A program made the translations under genes and the position numbers. Below, piece after piece: positions 59,369-64,000 of a stretch of DNA of 64,000 nucleotides; position 1 is the stretch's first letter, and every line of letters starts with the position of its first letter. This DNA is from Mycobacterium palustre. GTDB lineage: Bacteria; Actinomycetota; Actinomycetes; Mycobacteriales; Mycobacteriaceae. The notes beneath the pieces are model-generated. The model worked only from the letters and a program-made list of their open reading frames with translations, did no database searches and was not told the DNA's origin. Where the stretch lies: assembly GCF_002101785.1 (NCBI RefSeq), contig NZ_LQPJ01000121.1, positions 78,962 through 142,961 on the forward strand, in the 5' to 3' direction.

Positions 59369-59458
59369 GCAAACAGGTGGTGCCGTAGACCGCTTGAAAT
59401 CGATGTTGTCATCTAATCTCTTGCACAGAGTGCCGGAGGCAATCGAGGAGGGAAAACT

Positions 59459-59758
59459 ATGTCGTTCGTGACCACACAGCCGGAGGCTTTGGCCGCGGCG
59501 GCGGGGAGCTTGCAGGGGATCGGCTCCGCGCTCAGCGCCCAGAACGCGGCTGCGGCGGCCCCAACGACCGGGGTGGTGCCCGCCGCCGCCGACGAGGTGT
59601 CGGCGCTCACCGCGGCTCAATTCGCCGCGCACGCGCAGATGTACCAGGCGGTAAGCGCCCAGGCCGCAGCGATCCACGAGCAATTCGTGAACACCCTGGC
59701 GATCAGCTCGGGTTCGTACGCCGCCACCGAGGCCGCCAACGCCGCGGCAACCGGCTAG
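59459..59758 (+). CDS. PE19: PE family protein (PE19-like), followed by esxM/esxN
   Basis: 99 residues from ATG 59459 with GAGGAGGG upstream. SFVTTQPEALAAAAGSLQGI, AEDEVSALTAAQ-type AADEVSALTAAQFAAHAQMY and the C-terminal YAATEAANAAATG. It differs from the PE at 54236 only in a handful of residues (NTLAISS instead of STLGISS). There is no PPE after it; instead a hairpin and then esxM follow. This is the Rv1791 position. It may pair with PPE proteins encoded elsewhere in the cluster. Confidence 0.94.
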   Translation: MSFVTTQPEALAAAAGSLQGIGSALSAQNAAAAAPTTGVVPAAADEVSALTAAQFAAHAQMYQAVSAQAAAIHEQFVNTLAISSGSYAATEAANAAATG

Positions 59759-59777
59759 CCGATTCGGCAGTTCGAGG

Positions 59778-59819
59778 ATGTCGGGGCGCGACTACCAGTC
59801 CGGGACGGCGCCCCGACAT
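59778..59819. terminator. hairpin between the last PE gene and esxM
   Basis: ATGTCGGGGCGC (59778-59789) pairs with GCGCCCCGACAT (59808-59819) over 12 bp. The 18-base loop contains an inner GTCC-G-GGAC stem. It begins 20 bases after the PE stop and 158 bases before esxM, so it may terminate or partly attenuate reading into the esx genes. Confidence 0.75.
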
Positions 59820-59976
59820 GCCGACACTTACTTCACCGATCCCGACACCGCGGTTGGGGAACGGGGAGGGGACAGCTTCTCTGCATGCGGGTCGGCGGTG
59901 CGTTAGCGCGTAACCGTCCGGCCCGTCGCCAACACAACTGAAAACCAAGTCACTGAGTACTAAGGAGAAAGCCGAC

Positions 59977-60273
59977 ATGGCAACACGTTTCATGACTGAC
60001 CCGCACGAGATGCGGGCGATGGCGGGCCGTTTTGAGGTCCACGCTCAGACTGTTGAGGACGAGGCGCGCAAGATGTGGGCGTCGTCGATGAACATTGCCG
60101 GTGCGGGCTGGAGCGGCCAGGCGCAGGCGACCTCCTACGACACCATGGGTCAGGTCAATCAGGCGTTCCGCAACATCGTGAACATGCTGCACGGGGTGCG
60201 TGACGGGCTGATCCGCGACGCCAACAACTACGAGCAGCAAGAGCAGGCTTCCCAGCAAATCCTCAGCAGCTAG
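59977..60273 (+). CDS. esxM: ESX-5 secreted WXG100 protein EsxM
   Basis: 98 residues from ATG 59977 behind AAGGAG. TRFMTDPHEMRAMAGRFEVH and AQTVEDEARKMWASSMNIAG lead to GWSGQAQATSYDTMGQVNQA (the W-S-G turn). The C-terminus is NYEQQEQASQQILSS; YEQQE is the YxxxD/E export signal. It is of the EsxM/EsxJ/EsxK/EsxP/EsxW (Mtb9.9/QILSS) family. It forms an antiparallel helical-hairpin heterodimer with EsxN, encoded 35 bases downstream, which is exported by ESX-5. Confidence 0.97.
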   Translation: MATRFMTDPHEMRAMAGRFEVHAQTVEDEARKMWASSMNIAGAGWSGQAQATSYDTMGQVNQAFRNIVNMLHGVRDGLIRDANNYEQQEQASQQILSS

Positions 60274-60308
60274 CCGACGCAACGCTTTCGATTCGAAAGA
60301 ACACCGCT

Positions 60309-60593
60309 ATGACAATTAACTACCAGTTCGGCGATGTGGACGCGCACGGCGCCACGATTCGCGCTCAGGCTGCGGCGCTGGAGGCCGAGCACCAGGCCAT
60401 CGTTCGCGATGTGCTGGCCGCTGGTGACTTTTGGGGTGGCGCCGGTTCGGTGGCGTGCCAGGAGTTCATCACCCAGTTGGGTCGCAACTTCCAGGTGATC
60501 TACGAGCAGGCCAACGCCCACGGCCAGAAGGTGCAGACCGCCGGCAGCAACATGGCCAGCACCGACAGCGCCGTCGGGTCCAGCTGGGCCTAA
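60309..60593 (+). CDS. esxN: ESX-5 secreted WXG100 protein EsxN
   Basis: 94 residues from ATG 60309. TINYQFGDVDAHGATIRAQA, DVLAAGDFWGGAGSVACQEF (WxG) and QLGRNFQVIYEQANAHGQKV, with the end STDSAVGSSWA, are near-identical to EsxN (Rv1793, also 94 residues). Partner of EsxM. It lacks the YxxxD/E signal of its own, as usual for one member of the pair. A 14-bp hairpin follows 14 bases after its stop, so the esxM-esxN message may end there or be attenuated before espG5. Confidence 0.97.
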   Translation: MTINYQFGDVDAHGATIRAQAAALEAEHQAIVRDVLAAGDFWGGAGSVACQEFITQLGRNFQVIYEQANAHGQKVQTAGSNMASTDSAVGSSWA

Positions 60594-60606
60594 CTCCAAC
60601 TTCAGG

Positions 60607-60641
60607 CGCGGCAGCACACCACACCTCGGTGTGCTGCCGCG
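60607..60641. terminator. strong hairpin between esxN and espG5
   Basis: CGCGGCAGCACACC (60607-60620) pairs perfectly with GGTGTGCTGCCGCG (60628-60641), loop ACACCTC. It sits 14 bases after the esxN stop and 40 bases before espG5. It could cause partial termination, so that the abundant Esx proteins are made in excess of EspG5 and the core. Confidence 0.8.
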
Positions 60642-60680
60642 TCCTGCGGTTTCCGACCACTTCGACTGCTTAGGGTATCG

Positions 60681-61583
60681 ATGGACCAACAGAGCACCCG
60701 CGCCGACATCACCGTCAACGTGGACGGGTTCTGGATGCTTCAGGCGCTCCTCGACATTCGACACGTCGCGCCGGAATTGAGGTGCCGGCCGTACGTGTCG
60801 ACCGACTCGAGCGACTGGCTGAACGAACACCCCGGGATGGCGGTGATGCGCGAGCAGGGCATTGTCGTCGGAGACGAGGTACACGAACAGGTCGCCGCCC
60901 GAATGCGGGTCCTCGCCGCGCCCGACCTCGAGGTCATCGCGTTGCTGTCGCGCGGCAAGCTGCTCTACGGCGTCGTCGAGGACGAGAACCAGCCGCCAGG
61001 TTCGCGGGACATCCCCGACAACGAGTTCCGGGTCGTGCTCGCCCGCCGCGGTCAGCACTGGGTGTCGGCGGTGCGGGTCGGCAGTGACATCACGGTTGAC
61101 GACGTCGCCGTCGCCGACAGCGCCTCGATCGCGTCGCTGGTGATCGACGGCCTGGAGTCGATCCACCACGCCGAGCCCGCGGCCATCAACGCCGTCAACG
61201 TCCCGCTGGAGGAAATGCTGGAGGCCACCAAGTCCTGGCAGGAGTCCGGCTTCAACGTCTTCTCGGGTGGCGACCTGCGCCGCATGGGTATCAGCGCCGC
61301 CACCGTCGCCGCGCTGGGCCAGGCGCTGTCGGATCCGGCGGCCGAAGTCGCCGTCTACGCCCGCCAGTACCGCGACGACGCCAAGGGGCCCAGCGCCTCG
61401 GTGCTCTCGCTCAAGGACGGTTCGGGCGGCCGCATCGCGCTCTATCAGCAGGCCCGCACCGCGGGGTCGGGGGAAGCGTGGCTTGCCATCTGCCCCGCGA
61501 CGCCGCAGCTGGTTCAGGTCGGCGTCAAAACGGTCCTGGACACCCTGCCGTATGGCGAGTGGAAAACGCACAGCAGGGTTTGA
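60681..61583 (+). CDS. espG5: ESX-5 PE/PPE chaperone EspG5
   Basis: 300 residues from ATG 60681. DITVNVDGFWMLQALLDIRH, DWLNEHPGMAVMREQGIVVG, RVLAAPDLEVIALLSRGKLL and RDIPDNEFRVVLARRGQHWV are EspG-family segments, followed by PLEEMLEATKSWQESGFNVF and the end TVLDTLPYGEWKTHSRV. Length is the same as in Rv1794 (300). EspG5 is a cytosolic chaperone that binds the tip of PPE proteins (hh motif) and keeps PE-PPE pairs soluble until EccC5 recognises them. The four PPE genes upstream are its likely clients. Confidence 0.96.
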   Translation: MDQQSTRADITVNVDGFWMLQALLDIRHVAPELRCRPYVSTDSSDWLNEHPGMAVMREQGIVVGDEVHEQVAARMRVLAAPDLEVIALLSRGKLLYGVVEDENQPPGSRDIPDNEFRVVLARRGQHWVSAVRVGSDITVDDVAVADSASIASLVIDGLESIHHAEPAAINAVNVPLEEMLEATKSWQESGFNVFSGGDLRRMGISAATVAALGQALSDPAAEVAVYARQYRDDAKGPSASVLSLKDGSGGRIALYQQARTAGSGEAWLAICPATPQLVQVGVKTVLDTLPYGEWKTHSRV

Positions 61584-61740
61584 CGGGATTCCGGGGTTTC
61601 ACACCGTGCGAAACACAAACTTTACCAATGCTTTTGCCCATAACATGCGGCCGGGACGCCAAGACGGCATACTTCCCTAGAACCATCAGCAAATCTCCAA
61701 AAACAGCGTCACCACAACTCTTTAACGCAAGGCGAGGCAG

Positions 61741-61872
61741 ATGAAATCCGAATTAGTCGAGCTGCACCTCCCGGGAGGCCGCATAGCGTCGGCACAGGGG
61801 TCGACGGCGACCCTCGCGCGGCCGGCGACACGGGGTTACACAATCACCATGACAGGAGGTGCGGGTCGATGA
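61741..61872 (+). CDS. candidate small ORF (43 codons) overlapping the eccD5 start
   Basis: ATG 61741 has the strong site AAGGCGAGG about seven bases upstream. The frame runs 43 codons (MKSELVELHLPGGRIA at the start, TRGYTITMTGGAGR at the end) and stops with TGA at 61870-61872, sharing ATGA with eccD5 ATG 61869. Such overlaps usually mean translational coupling. It could be a small protein or a leader peptide that sets EccD5 translation. No domain is recognised. It is not long enough for composition tests. Confidence 0.4.
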   Translation: MKSELVELHLPGGRIASAQGSTATLARPATRGYTITMTGGAGR

Positions 61873-63380
61873 CCGCGGTAGCTGAGTCCCTACAGGCAGA
61901 AATCGAGGGAATCTCACAGCCTCGGGCGGTGGTGGTCGGCGTCATGGCCGGCGAGGGCGTGCAGATCGGCGTCCTGCTGGACGCCAACGCGCCGGTGTCG
62001 GTGATGACCGACCCGCTGTTGAAAGTGGTCAACAGCCGGCTCCGCGAACTGGGCGAGACCCCGCTGGAGACCACCGGCCGCGGCAGGTGGGCGCTGTGCC
62101 TGGTCGACGGGACGCCGCTGCGCGCCACCCAGTCGCTGACCGAGCAAGACATCTATGACGGCGACCGGTTGTGGATCCGGTTCCTCCCGGACACCGAGCA
62201 CCGCTCGCAGGTCATCGAGCACATCTCCACCGCCGTCGCGGCGAACCTGAGCAAGCGATTCGCCGCGATCGACCCGATCGTCGCCGTGCAGGTCGGCGCG
62301 TCGATGGTGGCGGTCGGGGCGACCGCGGCGTCCGGCCTGCTGGGGTGGTGGCGCTGGCACCACAATTCCTGGCTGCCGACCGCCTACTCCGCGGTGATCG
62401 GCATCCTGGTCTACACCGTGGCCATCCTGCTGGCGATGCGGGCGAAGACCGACTCGGATCGCCGCGTCGCCGACATCCTGCTGCTGAGCGGCCTGGCGCC
62501 GCTGACCGTCGCCGCGGCGGCCGCGCCGCCCGGCGGCGTCGGGTCTCCGCAGGCCGTGCTGGGCTTCGGCGTGCTCGCCGTCGCCGCGGCGCTCACGCTG
62601 CGCTTCACCGGGCGCCGGCTGGCCATCTACACCGCGCTCGTCACGATCAGCGCGGTGGCGGCCGTCGCCAGCCTCGCGCGCATGGTGGCGATGACCAGCG
62701 CGGTCACCAACTTCAGCTGCGTGGTGCTGGCCGGCGTGCTGGCCTACCAGGCCGCGCCGGCCATCTCCCGCCGGCTGGCCGGCATCCGGCTGCCCGTCTT
62801 CCCGTCGGCCACCAGCCGGTGGGTGTTCGAGGCGCGCCCGGACCTGCCCACCACCGTGGTGCGCGCGGACGGCGGCGCCCCGGTCCTAGAGGGTCCCGCG
62901 TCGGTCCGCGACGTCGTGCTGCAGGCCGAGCGCGCCCGCTCGTTCCTCACGGGCCTGCTGCTGGGGCTGGGCGTGCTGATGGTGGTGTCGCTGACCGCGC
63001 TGTCGGACCCGCACACCGGGCAGCGCTGGCTGCCGCTGCTGCTGGCCGGCTTCAGCGCCGGGTTCCTGATGCTGCGCGGGCGCTCCTACGTCGACCGGTG
63101 GCAGGCGATCACGCTGGCCGCGACCGCCGTCATCATCGTCGCCGCGGTGGTCATCCGGTACGCGCTCGTGCTGCAGTCGCCGCTCGCGGTGTCGATCAGC
63201 GCGGCGATCCTGGTGCTGCTCCCGGCGGCGGGCCTGACCGCCGCGGCCGTCGTGCCCAACACCATCTACAGCCCGCTGTTCCGCAAGTTCGTGGAGTACA
63301 TAGAGTACCTCTGCCTGATGCCGATCTTCCCGTTGGCGTTCTGGCTGATGAATGTCTATGCGGCGATCCGTTACCGCTGA
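61869..63380 (+). CDS. eccD5: ESX-5 type VII secretion membrane channel component EccD5
   Basis: 503 residues from ATG 61869, with AGGAGGT eight bases upstream. The cytoplasmic ubiquitin-like domain (about 15-105) includes VVVGVMAGEGVQIGVLLDAN and LRATQSLTEQDIYDGDRLWI. Eleven membrane helices follow, among them AYSAVIGILVYTVAILLAMR, LAIYTALVTISAVAAVASLA, FLTGLLLGLGVLMVVSLTAL and FVEYIEYLCLMPIFPLAFWL. EccD dimers form the largest membrane vestibule of the complex. It overlaps mycP5 by 23 bases. Corresponds to Rv1795 (503 residues). Confidence 0.97.
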   Translation: MTAVAESLQAEIEGISQPRAVVVGVMAGEGVQIGVLLDANAPVSVMTDPLLKVVNSRLRELGETPLETTGRGRWALCLVDGTPLRATQSLTEQDIYDGDRLWIRFLPDTEHRSQVIEHISTAVAANLSKRFAAIDPIVAVQVGASMVAVGATAASGLLGWWRWHHNSWLPTAYSAVIGILVYTVAILLAMRAKTDSDRRVADILLLSGLAPLTVAAAAAPPGGVGSPQAVLGFGVLAVAAALTLRFTGRRLAIYTALVTISAVAAVASLARMVAMTSAVTNFSCVVLAGVLAYQAAPAISRRLAGIRLPVFPSATSRWVFEARPDLPTTVVRADGGAPVLEGPASVRDVVLQAERARSFLTGLLLGLGVLMVVSLTALSDPHTGQRWLPLLLAGFSAGFLMLRGRSYVDRWQAITLAATAVIIVAAVVIRYALVLQSPLAVSISAAILVLLPAAGLTAAAVVPNTIYSPLFRKFVEYIEYLCLMPIFPLAFWLMNVYAAIRYR

Positions 63381-64000
63381 CCGCAGGAGGTGGCGTGGTC
63401 GCGCGTCCCGCGCGACCATCGCCGCGCTCCTGCTCACTTCGGGTGCGCTGGCCGGGTTACCGCCGGCGTCCGCGATCTCACCGCCGACGGTCGATCCGGC
63501 CGCCGTCCCGCCGGACGGTCCGCCCGGGCCGCCGGCGCCGATGAAGCAAAACTCCTACTGCACCGAGGTCGGGGTGTTGCCGGGCAGCGATTTCCGGTTG
63601 CAGCCCAAGTACATGGACATGCTGAACCTGCAGGAGGCGTGGCAGTTCGGTCGCGGCGCGGGGCAGAAGGTGGCGGTCATCGACACCGGTGTCACGCCGC
63701 ACCCCAGGTTTCCGCACCTGCTCCCCGGCGGCGACTACATCATGGCCGGCGACGGGCTCTCCGACTGCGACGCCCACGGCACCATCGTGGCGTCGATGAT
63801 CGGCGCCGCACCGGCCAACGGCGCCGTCGCGCCGCCCGCCGCGCCGCGTAGGCCGGTCACCATCCCCACCACCGAGCCGCCGCCGAAAGCGCCGCCGCCG
63901 CAGACGGTGACGTTGTCGCCGCTGCCTCAGACGGTGACCATGGTTCCCCCGCCGCCGCAGTCCGAGGCGCCCGCGCCCGGACCGTTCGGCGCCCCGCCCC
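63358..64000 (+). CDS. mycP5: ESX-5 mycosin protease MycP5, N-terminal part (cut by window edge)
   Basis: About 214 residues visible from ATG 63358, 23 bases inside eccD5. The signal peptide (TIAALLLTSGALAGLPPASA) is followed by AISPPTVDPAAVPPDG and PMKQNSYCTEVGVLPGSDFR. Catalytic Asp is in KVAVIDTGVTPHPRF and His in CDAHGTIVASMIGAA; the Ser lies beyond the window. The Pro-rich insertion (RRPVTIPTTEPPPKAPPPQT, TLSPLPQTVTM) is loop 2 of mycosins, which is long in MycP5. MycP5 is a subtilisin-like protease anchored on the periplasmic side that stabilises the ESX-5 complex. No frameshift seen. Confidence 0.95.
   Translation, partial: MRRSVTADRRRWRGRASRATIAALLLTSGALAGLPPASAISPPTVDPAAVPPDGPPGPPAPMKQNSYCTEVGVLPGSDFRLQPKYMDMLNLQEAWQFGRGAGQKVAVIDTGVTPHPRFPHLLPGGDYIMAGDGLSDCDAHGTIVASMIGAAPANGAVAPPAAPRRPVTIPTTEPPPKAPPPQTVTLSPLPQTVTMVPPPPQSEAPAPGPFGAPP

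Noticed and set aside
59778..59819. hairpin read as a paired-hairpin ANTAR target
   Set aside because: Only a single stem with a large inner-folded loop is present; the two adjacent small hairpins with A1/G4 loops typical of ANTAR targets are missing.
1..64000. CRISPR arrays, tRNA or rRNA genes, insertion sequences
   Set aside because: No regularly spaced repeat-spacer arrays, no tRNA cloverleaf-like sequence, no transposase frame and no IS inverted repeats were seen.

Overview
The window is GC-rich actinobacterial DNA, and its right end is the ESX-5 type VII secretion locus: eccB5, eccC5, cyp143, ferredoxin, PPE/PE genes, esxM, esxN, espG5, eccD5, mycP5. ESX-5 is known only from slow-growing mycobacteria. 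With PE/PPE proteins, a mycofactocin-type SDR, an F420-type LLM enzyme, a Ddn-type protein and a cutinase, this points to a slow-growing, probably non-tuberculous Mycobacterium. The species cannot be fixed from sequence reading alone.

Left arm (1-14.2 kb): accessory and visibly decaying. It holds the end of an SDR, a frameshifted phosphotransferase-like gene, a DUF222/HNH protein, and a pair of overlapping M24 peptidase homologues of which one has lost its metal ligands. Next come an in-frame chimera of a P450 N-terminus and an amidohydrolase C-terminus, and a frameshifted TetR gene that still has a perfect 24-bp palindrome upstream. A Ddn-type protein, a divergent LysR/molybdo-oxidase pair with an operator-like region, a DUF2231 membrane protein, a lipoprotein, an orphan SigF/SigB-type sigma factor, an SDR-like remnant and a flavin monooxygenase follow.

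Middle (14.2-44.6 kb): a methyltransferase whose stop overlaps a perfect CRP-type site, an orphan PPE gene, a MacB/FtsX-type ABC exporter, a duplicated YbjQ-domain protein, a cutinase, and a TetR/methyltransferase pair. Then comes an eight-gene minus-strand operon (23.5-32.2 kb): SDR, TPP-dependent E1 alpha and beta, a free-standing lipoyl domain, a crotonase, an acyl-CoA ligase, a Rieske oxygenase and a ketosteroid-dehydrogenase-like flavoprotein. It is flanked by a second crotonase and a divergent class III CoA-transferase. Together these look like a catabolic route in which a substrate is CoA-activated, hydroxylated, dehydrogenated and cleaved. After this come small regulatory, envelope and hypothetical genes, a cytochrome b/molybdopterin fusion, an LLM oxidoreductase and malQ.

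Right arm (44.9-64 kb): ESX-5. Compared with the M. tuberculosis order (PPE25-PE18-PPE26-PPE27-PE19), the PE/PPE part is an imperfect tandem duplication of a PPE-PE-PPE block followed by a lone PE. Several strong hairpins divide the locus into transcription segments. A motif with exactly 21-bp spacing (TGAA, then TRAACARTT) lies upstream of three PE/PPE units. An unlisted 43-codon ORF overlaps the eccD5 start by ATGA. The window ends inside mycP5.
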